9,931 bases of DNA, from contig JAKDLQ010000072.1 of assembly GCA_030452775.1 (NCBI GenBank), positions 1-9,931 on the forward strand. The letters run 5' to 3'. Each line of letters begins with the position of its first letter. Within the stretch, counting starts at the first letter, position 1. A program made the translations under genes and the position numbers. Positions 1 through 7,078 of this stretch are shown here, piece by piece. Below the pieces are notes generated by a model. It was given only the letters and a program-made list of their open reading frames with translations. It did no database searches and was not told where the DNA came from. This stretch comes from Micrococcales bacterium. Lineage in GTDB: Bacteria; Actinomycetota; Actinomycetes; Actinomycetales; Dermatophilaceae.

Positions 1-1121
<1,121 letters not shown>

Positions 1122-1128
1122 TGCTTCG

Positions 1129-1133
1129 CTCCT
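1129..1133 (-). promoter_or_regulatory. Ribosome binding site of clpC
   Basis: AGGAG on the minus strand, 7 bases ahead of the clpC ATG. It fixes the start that gives the conserved MFERFT N-terminus. Confidence 0.8.
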
Positions 1134-1138
1134 GACTG

Positions 1139-1158
1139 ATCGAGACACCTCGATGCTA
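1139..1158 (-). promoter_or_regulatory. Predicted clpC -10 element with overlapping inverted repeat
   Basis: The minus strand reads TAGCAT at 1158-1153, a plausible -10 hexamer. It would place the transcript start near 1146 and give a leader of about 25 bases. A perfect inverted repeat ATCGAG-N4-CTCGAT (1139-1154) overlaps the -10 and the predicted start. I see no good -35. A CGC-N5-GCG element, the core of the ClgR site known from actinobacterial clp promoters, lies at 1168-1178, but its inner bases do not fit the consensus. The promoter is an inference; the repeat is seen directly. Confidence 0.35.
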
Positions 1159-1235
1159 GCTGCGCCCCGCCGGACGCGACACCCTGATCAACGTGAGGGT
1201 GGTCGTGCATGTTCCCGATCTTGAGCGGGCCCGGC

Positions 1236-1988
1236 TCAGGCCACCCTCCCGGTGACGAGGGCGAAGGTGAGAAACGCGCCGCCGTCGGCCTCGAGCATCT
1301 GTTGCACGGGCGAGGTCCGCTCACCCTTGAGCTCGAGCACCGCACGCTCCCACAGCAGCCAGTTGGCGCAGCCGTCGTCCTGGGTCCGCGCCGTGACGTC
1401 GGTGAAGGCACGAGAGAACTCCCATTGGCTCCGCAGCCACTGCGCAGTGTGCCAGGCCGCGCTCTCGGCGCCGACGACCTTGTCGATGTGATCGGGGATC
1501 TCGCCGAGCTCACGCACCTCGGTCGTCAGTGCCGGTGTTGCGACACCGAGCTGGCCGCTCGGCTTGAGGAACGTCGCGACATACGGCGGATAGTGATCCC
1601 CCGTCCCGAAGTACTCCCAGGCGTCGATGCTGACGATCGCGTCGAAGGTGCCCCTGCCGAAAGGTAGGCGGTGCCCGTCGACGCGCATCGCGAGGACCTG
1701 GTCCGCGACGCCCTCCGTGCGGAAGACCGCACCGGCCTCGCTCGGATCGACCCAGAGGTCGGCCGCGATCACGCTGACGCCGAACTCCTTGGCGAGGAAC
1801 ACCGAGGTCGCCCCGAGCCCCGATCCGAGGTCGAGCACGCGCATGCCGGGCCGTAGGTCGAGATCGGCGGCGAGGTCCTCGAGGAGCCACAGCGGGTGCG
1901 GTCCCATGTCGAGGTCGACGAGCCACCGCGCGTCGTACTTCGCGGACTTCGGGAACGTCTCCTTGGTCAGGTTGTCGAGGGCGGGCAT
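1236..1988 (-). CDS. Class I SAM-dependent methyltransferase
   Basis: A 250-aa Rossmann-fold methyltransferase. Motif I VLDLGSGLG is at residues 51-59, an acidic residue at the end of beta 2 (AADLW) is near 77, and the motif II region FDAIVSIDAWEYFG is at 115-128. It belongs to a soluble family with the N-terminal signature FPKSAKYD...MGPHPLWLLE and a C-terminal NWLLWE stretch, found in bacteria and usually annotated only as methyltransferase-domain protein. The acceptor substrate is unknown. The start at 1988 is preferred because AGGA sits 8 bases upstream. An in-frame ATG at 2006 would add six residues (MPQDRA) without a clear ribosome site. The gene lies 114 bases upstream of clpC on the same strand and is divergent from arcA. 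There is no membrane segment or signal peptide, and nothing links it firmly to either neighbour. Confidence 0.88.
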   Translation of the reverse strand: MPALDNLTKETFPKSAKYDARWLVDLDMGPHPLWLLEDLAADLDLRPGMRVLDLGSGLGATSVFLAKEFGVSVIAADLWVDPSEAGAVFRTEGVADQVLAMRVDGHRLPFGRGTFDAIVSIDAWEYFGTGDHYPPYVATFLKPSGQLGVATPALTTEVRELGEIPDHIDKVVGAESAAWHTAQWLRSQWEFSRAFTDVTARTQDDGCANWLLWERAVLELKGERTSPVQQMLEADGGAFLTFALVTGRVA

Positions 1989-2201
1989 GGCTCGATCCTG
2001 CGGCATCGCCGCTCGTGCCGTCGAGGCAGGGCCCCCATGGGCGGCCGGGACACCCTACGCATGGTCGTATGCCGCAGAGCCGGCCAGGCGGTCGGGGGTG
2101 GCCGCCTCGCCCGAACTCGGGAAGCGGCATACGGCATCCTTCTTCTGATCCTCCTCTTCTTGAGCTTCCTCCGGGCCGCCAGGGACGAGAAGATGTCCCC
2201 C
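1989..2201. other. Divergent intergenic region between methyltransferase and arcA
   Basis: No gene is supported in these 213 bases. They hold a 10-base inverted repeat, CGTATGCCGC (2066-2075) and GCGGCATACG (2124-2133), separated by 48 bases. They also hold a strongly pyrimidine-rich tract on the plus strand at about 2137-2172. Promoters for both flanking genes should lie here, but I cannot point to convincing -10/-35 pairs. Confidence 0.5.
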
Positions 2202-3434
2202 ATGACTGAGTACAGCATCACGTCCGAGGTCGGCACGCTGCGCCAGGTGATCCTGCACCGACCCGGCCTCGAACTGGAACGGCTCACCCCGTCCAACATG
2301 CACGAGTTGCTTTTCGACGACGTGATGTGGCCTACCGCCGCCCGACGCGAACACGACGAGTTCGCCGCTGCGCTGGTCGATCACGGTGTGACGGTCCACC
2401 TCCTGCACGACCTGCTCCAGACCACTCTCGAGGTCCACGAGGCGCGTGCTTTCGTGGTCGACCGGATCGTCAACCCGTTCAGCCGCAGTGCGAGCATCGT
2501 GGCGCCGATGCGTGACCTGCTCATGGGAGTCGACTCCGCGACGCTGGCGGAACTGCTCGTCGGCGGCGTCCTCAAGTCCGACCTTCCCGCCCACCTGCCC
2601 CGTTCGTTGTGGGCCGCGGCACTGCACGACGACGACTTCGTCCTGCCACCGCTGCCCAACCACCTGTTCACGCGGGACACGTCGTGCTGGATCCGTGACG
2701 GGGTCTCGATCAACCCGATGGGCAGACCGGCCCGCCAACGCGAGACGCTCCACTACCAGGCGATCTACCGGTGGCATCCGTTGTTCGCGGACGATGACTT
2801 CCACATCTGGTATGGGGCGGATGCCGATGAACCGCGCCAGCCGGCTGCGATCGAGGGCGGCGACGTGCTCGTCATCGGCGAGGACACGCTGTTGGTCGGA
2901 ATGAGTGAGCGCACCACGGCAACGGGCATCGAGAACCTGGCCCGCCCCCTGCTCAATGGTGGTCGGATCGCCCAGGTCATCGTCGTGGAACTGCCCCGCA
3001 AGCGTGCCTTCATGCACCTCGACACGGTGCTGACCATGGTCGATCGCGACGCCTTCACCGTCTACCCCGGCCTGCCCCGCGACGGGCGCGTGTTCGTGTT
3101 GCGTGGTGGCGACGACGACCCGGGCACGGTGGACGTCGAGCCGGCGCGGGACCTGCAGACGGCGGTGTCCGAGGCGCTCCGCATCGATCGGGTGCGGATG
3201 CTGCAGCCGGAGATGGACGCGATGCTGGCCGAACGCGAGCAGTGGGACGACGGCAACAACGTGTTGGCGGTCGCTCCCAACGTCGTGCTGGCCTACGAGC
3301 GCAACCTGGCCACCAACGCCATGCTTCGGGCCAACGGGGTCGAGGTCGTCACGATTCGCGGCAACGAGCTGGGTCGCGGGCGCGGGGGCCCGCGGTGCAT
3401 GAGCTGCCCAATCGAACGAGACCTACTCGGGTGA
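2202..3434 (+). CDS. arcA: Arginine deiminase
   Basis: Hydrolyses L-arginine to L-citrulline and ammonia in the cytoplasm; it is a guanidino-group-modifying enzyme with a five-bladed pentein fold. The 410 aa match the family length. All catalytic positions known from the Pseudomonas enzyme are present: Asp159 in FTRD (156-159), Glu218 in EGGD (218-221), His272 and Asp274 in HLDTV, and nucleophile Cys399 in RCMSCPIERD. The gating arginine equivalent is Arg394. The residues just before the nucleophile read Pro-Arg, where the Pseudomonas enzyme has Gly-His. The ATG at 2202 gives an N-terminus of family length (MTEYSITSEVG). An in-frame ATG at 2193 adds three residues and has its own weak AGGG site, so the exact start is open. 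The frame stays open further upstream, but with unrelated sequence. No ornithine carbamoyltransferase, carbamate kinase or arginine/ornithine antiporter gene is in the window. Confidence 0.95.
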   Translation: MTEYSITSEVGTLRQVILHRPGLELERLTPSNMHELLFDDVMWPTAARREHDEFAAALVDHGVTVHLLHDLLQTTLEVHEARAFVVDRIVNPFSRSASIVAPMRDLLMGVDSATLAELLVGGVLKSDLPAHLPRSLWAAALHDDDFVLPPLPNHLFTRDTSCWIRDGVSINPMGRPARQRETLHYQAIYRWHPLFADDDFHIWYGADADEPRQPAAIEGGDVLVIGEDTLLVGMSERTTATGIENLARPLLNGGRIAQVIVVELPRKRAFMHLDTVLTMVDRDAFTVYPGLPRDGRVFVLRGGDDDPGTVDVEPARDLQTAVSEALRIDRVRMLQPEMDAMLAEREQWDDGNNVLAVAPNVVLAYERNLATNAMLRANGVEVVTIRGNELGRGRGGPRCMSCPIERDLLG

Positions 3435-3479
3435 GTTCTGGACCGGCGCTCCCGCGCTCGTCACGGCAGGTCGTGGCCC
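3435..3479. other. Short convergent gap between arcA and the MDMPI-family gene
   Basis: Forty-five bases between two convergent stop codons. Only a weak CACG-N6-CGTG stem can be drawn and there is no T-run, so no terminator is claimed. Confidence 0.4.
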
Positions 3480-4283
3480 TCACGCCCATCTCACGGACAC
3501 GTGCTCGCGCCACCAGCGCTCGGCGCTATGGGCCGGGTCGGCGGGTACCTCCGCCGCCCGGCTCCACAGCCGGAGGTAGAGGTCGACCGTTGTTCCGGTG
3601 AGAACGTGGTCGGCGTCGACGTCGGCTGCGTCGTGGCTCTCGAGCAGGGTCGACCGGACAGGGTGATCCGGACCGAGCTCCATCAGCCACGCGGCGCCCC
3701 CGCCGTCCGGGCGCACGAGCAGCCGGGTCTCGACGTCCGGATGCAGTCCCTCTCGGCGACGAGGGACGAAACCGCGCACCAGTTCATCGATGCCGTCGGC
3801 GGCGAGGACGGCCGGGAACGACGTCTCGTCCGGCCGAGGCGCCCGGCCGAGCCGCGCCGAGAGGGCATCCACCGCATGGATGGTCGGCTCGTGGGCCATC
3901 CGACGGGTCCAGAAGCGCCGGGGGGAGGGGGCGTTCTTGAGGAAGACGAATACATCGAGGTCCTCCGGCGCGTCCACAAGTGCCTGCAGCAGAGCGGTGG
4001 CGCCGTCATCGAACCAGCCCAGCACATCGGGATGATCCCGTCCCTGTCGCTCGAGGGACTGCGCGGAGGCCGCGTCGATCGGGTGCCCCCGCACGTGGGA
4101 AGCGGCCCACCGATGGGCCATGCCGACATGCGTGACGAGGTCGAGCACGCTCCATCCCGGGCAGGTCGGCACCGGCGCCGAGAGACCCGAGGCAGTGGCA
4201 TTCGCCCGGAGCACGGTCGCGGCCCGACCGATGGCGTCGCCGAACTCGTCGAACGTCACGGGCTGGAGCGGTCCGGAAGGCAT
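3480..4283 (-). CDS. Maleylpyruvate isomerase-family (mycothiol-dependent, DinB-fold) protein
   Basis: A 267-aa protein of the MDMPI superfamily. The N-terminal DinB-like four-helix domain contains PVPTCPGWSVLDLVTHVGMAHRW (split here by its key residues: Cys41, Trp44, His52) and the later stretch RRMAHEPTIHAVDA with Glu132 and His136. The His-Glu-(x3)-His set matches the divalent metal ligands of mycothiol-dependent maleylpyruvate isomerase. A C-terminal MDMPI_C-type region follows at about 165-245. Members use mycothiol or are of unknown activity, and the true substrate here cannot be read from the sequence. No gentisate-pathway genes are nearby, so genuine maleylpyruvate isomerase activity is doubtful. 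The ATG at 4283 is chosen because the next in-frame ATG, at 4337, would almost touch the divergent gene. A GAGGG lies only 2 bases ahead of 4283, so the ribosome site is poor. Confidence 0.85.
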   Translation of the reverse strand: MPSGPLQPVTFDEFGDAIGRAATVLRANATASGLSAPVPTCPGWSVLDLVTHVGMAHRWAASHVRGHPIDAASAQSLERQGRDHPDVLGWFDDGATALLQALVDAPEDLDVFVFLKNAPSPRRFWTRRMAHEPTIHAVDALSARLGRAPRPDETSFPAVLAADGIDELVRGFVPRRREGLHPDVETRLLVRPDGGGAAWLMELGPDHPVRSTLLESHDAADVDADHVLTGTTVDLYLRLWSRAAEVPADPAHSAERWWREHVSVRWA

Positions 4284-4331
4284 GACCCTCAGTCTGCCCG
4301 ACCGGTCCAGACGGGTGGGACGGTCGGCTAC

Positions 4332-4337
4332 TACCAT
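4332..4337 (+). promoter_or_regulatory. Predicted -10 element for leaderless transcription of the PLDc_N gene
   Basis: TACCAT ends 6 bases before the ATG at 4344, so the transcript would begin at or next to the start codon. There is no Shine-Dalgarno-like sequence in front of that ATG. Leaderless mRNAs with TANNNT at this spacing are common in actinobacteria. No clear -35 is seen. Confidence 0.45.
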
Positions 4338-4343
4338 CCCGTC

Positions 4344-4556
4344 ATGGCCAAGAACTCACTTGCAGAGGCTTCAACCTCGACAAAGATCCTGCTGGGTGCC
4401 CTCGGGGTGGTGCAGCTCAGCCTGCTGGGCGCATCCCACTGGGACATCACGCACCGCGATGCCTCGGAGCTACGCGGGTCGAAGGCGAAGTGGCGTGCCA
4501 TCTCGCTCATCAGTTTCGTCGGCCCGATCTGCTACTTCCTGCGCGGCCGCAAGTAG
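4344..4556 (+). CDS. Small two-helix membrane protein, PLDc_N domain
   Basis: A 70-aa integral membrane protein. Hydrophobic segments lie at about residues 14-27 (ILLGALGVVQLSLL) and 52-65 (AISLISFVGPICYF). They flank a short polar loop with Ser/Lys and the Lys-Trp that precedes helix 2, and the chain ends in a basic RGRK tail. The KW...P..YF..GR pattern fits the PLDc_N family, the N-terminal module of cardiolipin synthases, which in actinobacteria often occurs alone as a small protein of unknown role. The ATG at 4344 is the first one that gives this fold; the frame upstream is open but antisense to the MDMPI-family gene. The gene is divergent from that gene, with 60 bases between start codons. 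Confidence 0.75.
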   Translation: MAKNSLAEASTSTKILLGALGVVQLSLLGASHWDITHRDASELRGSKAKWRAISLISFVGPICYFLRGRK

Positions 4557-4570
4557 CCCGGCCCAGTCCG

Positions 4571-4590
4571 AGCGCTGGAAGCGAAGCGCT
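4571..4590 (+). terminator. Weak hairpin downstream of the PLDc_N gene
   Basis: AGCGCT at 4571-4576 and again at 4585-4590 form a 6-bp stem with an 8-base loop, 15 bases past the stop codon. No T-run follows, so it is at best a weak intrinsic terminator. Confidence 0.25.
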
Positions 4591-4602
4591 GCGCCCCTCG
4601 CG

Positions 4603-4636
4603 ACGGGCACGACGGTAGATTTGCCGTGCGGCCCGT
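4603..4636 (+). promoter_or_regulatory. Predicted promoter -10 of the proline dehydrogenase-proC cluster inside a dyad
   Basis: TAGATT at 4616-4621 is a good -10 hexamer; a transcript would start near 4628, leaving a leader of about 45 bases. The hexamer sits in the centre of nested inverted repeats: ACGG/CCGT (4612-4615, 4624-4627), or alternatively GCACG/CGTGC (4607-4611, 4625-4629) backed by ACGG/CCGT (4603-4606, 4633-4636). No recognisable -35 is present, which would fit an activator-dependent promoter. The role as operator is inferred. Confidence 0.4.
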
Positions 4637-4662
4637 TCAGAGGCCGTTCGCCCACTACCGAC

Positions 4663-4667
4663 GGAGG
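4663..4667 (+). promoter_or_regulatory. Ribosome binding site of proline dehydrogenase
   Basis: GGAGG, 5 bases ahead of a GTG start at 4673. It decides the GTG start; no ATG lies near. Confidence 0.8.
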
Positions 4668-4672
4668 ACCCC

Positions 4673-5623
4673 GTGGACGCCAGCGACCTGCTGCGCAACT
4701 CACTGCTTCACCTGTCCAAGTCCGAGCGCATCCGAGACCTCGTCGAGCAGGCCCCGGTGTCGCGCTCCGTGGTCAAGCGCTTCGTGCCGGGCTCAGAGCG
4801 CGCCGATGTCGTCGGAGCCGTCGCGGATCTCGCCGCATCGGGCAGGCTGGCAACCATCGACTTCCTCGGCGAGGACACCCTCGATAAGGCGCAGGCGACC
4901 TACACCAAGGACGCCTACGTGGGCCTGCTGCGGGCACTGCACGAGCAGGGCCTCGCCGAGAGCGGCGTCGTCGAGGTGTCCCTCAAGCTGACCGCGCTGG
5001 GCCAGTTGCTCCCCGGTAACGGCCCTGAGATCGCCCTGGAGCATGCTCACGAGATCTGCCAGGTGGCGGCTGACGCCGGGACCACCGTGACCCTGGACAT
5101 GGAGGACCACACGAGCACCGACCACACTCTCGAGGCGTTGCGGACGCTGCGCCAGGACTTCCCCACCGTGGGCGCGGTCGTGCAGGCCTACCTGCACCGC
5201 ACCGAGGCCGACTGCCGGGATCTGGCTTCGCCCGGGTCTCGGGTGCGCCTGTGCAAAGGCGCCTACGAGGAGCCGGAGTCGGTCGCCTTCCAGGCGGGCG
5301 CCGAGGTCGACAAGTCATACGTGCGCTGCCTCAAGGTCCTCATGCAGGGTCCGGGCTACCCCATGGTGGCCACCCACGATCCTCGGCTCATCGAGATCGC
5401 CGGCGCCCTGGCGGCGCAGGCGGGTCGGGCGGCGGACTCCTTCGAGTACCAGATGCTCTACGGGATCCGGCCCGACGAGCAGAAGCGGATCGCCGACCGT
5501 GGTGACCAGATGCGCGTCTACGTCCCTTACGGCGACCAGTGGTACGGCTATCTCATGCGCCGCATGGCCGAGCGTCCCGGCAATGTCACGTTCTTCCTTC
5601 GCGGCCTCGTGACCAAGGGTTGA
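4673..5623 (+). CDS. Proline dehydrogenase (monofunctional, FAD-dependent)
   Basis: Oxidises L-proline to delta-1-pyrroline-5-carboxylate (P5C) and passes electrons via FAD to the membrane quinone pool; it is the first step of proline catabolism. The 316 aa form a single PRODH (beta/alpha)8 barrel, the size of the monofunctional bacterial enzymes. Signature stretches are RLCKGAYEE (192-200, Lys195), ATHD (233-236), FEYQMLYGIR (257-266) and the helix-8 segment YLMRR (293-297). By comparison with PutA, Arg296 and Arg297 would bind the proline carboxylate, and Tyr283 and Tyr293 line the site. GTG start at 4673 with a strong ribosome site. The P5C dehydrogenase that completes catabolism is not in the window. 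The next gene, 8 bases downstream, is proC, which runs the opposite reaction. Confidence 0.95.
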   Translation: MDASDLLRNSLLHLSKSERIRDLVEQAPVSRSVVKRFVPGSERADVVGAVADLAASGRLATIDFLGEDTLDKAQATYTKDAYVGLLRALHEQGLAESGVVEVSLKLTALGQLLPGNGPEIALEHAHEICQVAADAGTTVTLDMEDHTSTDHTLEALRTLRQDFPTVGAVVQAYLHRTEADCRDLASPGSRVRLCKGAYEEPESVAFQAGAEVDKSYVRCLKVLMQGPGYPMVATHDPRLIEIAGALAAQAGRAADSFEYQMLYGIRPDEQKRIADRGDQMRVYVPYGDQWYGYLMRRMAERPGNVTFFLRGLVTKG

Positions 5624-5631
5624 CGGCATCG

Positions 5632-6432
5632 ATGATCGTCATCTTCGGGGCAGGCGTGATGGGCGAGACCCTCCTGTCCGGGCTGCTTCGCGCCGGACGC
5701 AGCCCCAGCGACCTGGCCATCACGGAGCGCTCTGCCGAGCGGGGTGAGACGCTGGCGGCCAAGTACGGGGTCGCCCTGCTGTCCAATACCGAGGCAGCGA
5801 CGCGTGCCGACACCCTCGTCCTCGTCGTCAAGCCACAGGACATGGCGACCCTTCTCGACGAGGTGCGCGACCACGTCGTCGCCGGCAACATCGTGATCTC
5901 GCTGGCGGCGGGTATCACCACGGAGTTCCTCGAGTCGCACCTGCCCGAAGGCTCATCGGTTATCCGGGTCATGTTCAACACGCCCGCTCTCGTCGACCAG
6001 GGGATGGCCGGGATCTCGCCGGGGCGGCACTGCCTCGACGAGCATCTCGACGAGGCCGACGCGCTGCTGAGCTCCTGCGGCAAGGTCCTGCGGCTCGAGG
6101 AGAAACACCTCGATGCCGTCACGGCGATCTCCGGCAGCGGCCCTGCCTACATCTTCTACGTCGTAGAGGCGATGATCGAGGCTGGGGTCGTACTCGGGCT
6201 TCCCCGCACGGTCGCGACCGAACTCGTCGTGCAGACCCTCTACGGCGCGGCGACCATGCTGAGGGACACCGGAGAGCACCCAACCGTCCTGCGCGAGCAG
6301 GTCAGCTCGCCGGGCGGCACCACCGTCGCAGCCCTGCGCCAGCTCGACGATCACAAGGTCCGGGCCGCCTTCGTCAACGCCATCGAAGCGGCAGCCGCCC
6401 GCTCCAAGGCGTTGGCATCCGGGCAGGTCTGA
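5632..6432 (+). CDS. proC: Pyrroline-5-carboxylate reductase
   Basis: Reduces P5C to L-proline with NAD(P)H, the last step of proline synthesis. The 266 aa match the family length. The Rossmann glycine loop GAGVMG is at residues 6-11. Arg33 just after beta 2 suggests NADPH. The NTPALV segment (116-121) reads VMFNTPALV, where many homologues have VMPNTPA. The C-terminal family signature is complete: TAISGSGPAYIF (164-175) and SSPGGTT (225-231). The ATG at 5632 gives the standard MIVIFGAG start. An in-frame TTG at 5620 overlaps the stop codon of the preceding gene and directly follows AAGGG, with no spacer. The gap to proline dehydrogenase is only 8 bases, so the two are very probably co-transcribed and perhaps translationally coupled. 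Confidence 0.95.
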   Translation: MIVIFGAGVMGETLLSGLLRAGRSPSDLAITERSAERGETLAAKYGVALLSNTEAATRADTLVLVVKPQDMATLLDEVRDHVVAGNIVISLAAGITTEFLESHLPEGSSVIRVMFNTPALVDQGMAGISPGRHCLDEHLDEADALLSSCGKVLRLEEKHLDAVTAISGSGPAYIFYVVEAMIEAGVVLGLPRTVATELVVQTLYGAATMLRDTGEHPTVLREQVSSPGGTTVAALRQLDDHKVRAAFVNAIEAAAARSKALASGQV

Positions 6433-6447
6433 GAGCAGGCCAGGCAC

Positions 6448-7002
6448 ATGACCGGCGGCACGAGCGAGAGTGGGCACAGCGGCATACGGTCCGTAAGCCT
6501 GCCGGGGTTCCACCTGCACGAGATCCACCCGGGGGACTGGGCGAGCCACCGGGACATCCGGCTCGAGATGCTCCGGGACGCACCAGATGCGTTCTGGTAC
6601 ACATACGCCGACGAGGCGGCCTTCGAGGAGGCCGATTGGCGCTCGCGGATCGAGGGCGCCTGGCTGGTCCAGGCCCACGATCGCACCGGGGTGATCGGCA
6701 GTGCCGGACTCGGGTCGCACTGGGAGCCCGAGCGGGCCCACACGGCGACCCTCTTCGCCATGTACGTCGCTCCGCGGGCTCGCGGTGCGGGGGTGGGCAA
6801 GGCGCTCGTGCGAGCGGTCCTCGACGAGGCCAGGCGGCGGGGCAAGGACCGCGTCGTGCTCGAGGTCGCCGACGTCAACACGGCCGCGATGGGACTCTAC
6901 GAGCGGAGCGGGTTCGTCCGGACCGGGGTCACCCACCCCCATCCACGACGGGCCGAATCGGTGGGGGTCGAGATGGAGTATGTCTTCTCCGCATCCGAGT
7001 GA
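6448..7002 (+). CDS. GNAT-family N-acetyltransferase (first of a tandem pair)
   Basis: A 184-aa single-domain acetyltransferase that would transfer an acyl group from acyl-CoA to an amine; the substrate is unknown. The fold starts at about residue 21 (FHLHEI). The acetyl-CoA pyrophosphate loop is RGAGVG (112-117) after the beta-4 stretch LFAMYVAP, and the late motif NTAAMGLYERSGF (144-156) supplies the usual Asn and Tyr. The first 20 residues (Gly/Ser-rich) are an extension not seen in the downstream paralogue. It begins 15 bases after proC, probably in the same transcript; the ribosome site is weak. It shares the pattern R..RL..L...P.AF.......(D/E)...WRSR with the next gene. Confidence 0.88.
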   Translation: MTGGTSESGHSGIRSVSLPGFHLHEIHPGDWASHRDIRLEMLRDAPDAFWYTYADEAAFEEADWRSRIEGAWLVQAHDRTGVIGSAGLGSHWEPERAHTATLFAMYVAPRARGAGVGKALVRAVLDEARRRGKDRVVLEVADVNTAAMGLYERSGFVRTGVTHPHPRRAESVGVEMEYVFSASE

Positions 7003-7078
7003 GATCCCCGGCACGTGAGGCGGGAGAGTTCGCGCGCCCACTTTCGCGGAGGAGGCGTCGGCATGCCAAGGTGGACCC

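Noticed and set aside
1168..1178. CGC-N5-GCG as a ClgR operator for clpC
   Set aside because: Only the outer triplets fit; inner bases do not match the known consensus and such triplets are frequent in GC-rich DNA. Kept only as a hint in the clpC promoter finding.
1896..2201. Upstream extension of the arcA frame
   Set aside because: It overlaps the methyltransferase start on the other strand and adds about 100 residues unlike any arginine deiminase.
2055..3017. Open frame of 320 codons on the minus strand opposite arcA
   Set aside because: Antisense to a gene with complete catalytic motifs; product shows no family features.
3376..3393. GCGGGC/GCCCGC hairpin near the end of arcA
   Set aside because: It lies in codons for the conserved Gly/Arg-rich active-site loop and is explained by coding.
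3501..4343. Long upstream extension of the PLDc_N frame (351 codons in all)
   Set aside because: The extension is antisense to the MDMPI-family gene and encodes no recognisable protein; only the last 70 codons look real.
6478..6489. AGCGGCATACGG, identical to 2123-2134 in the arcA upstream region
   Set aside because: A single 12-base match between two places in 10 kb of GC-rich DNA is expected by chance; the second copy is inside a coding region.
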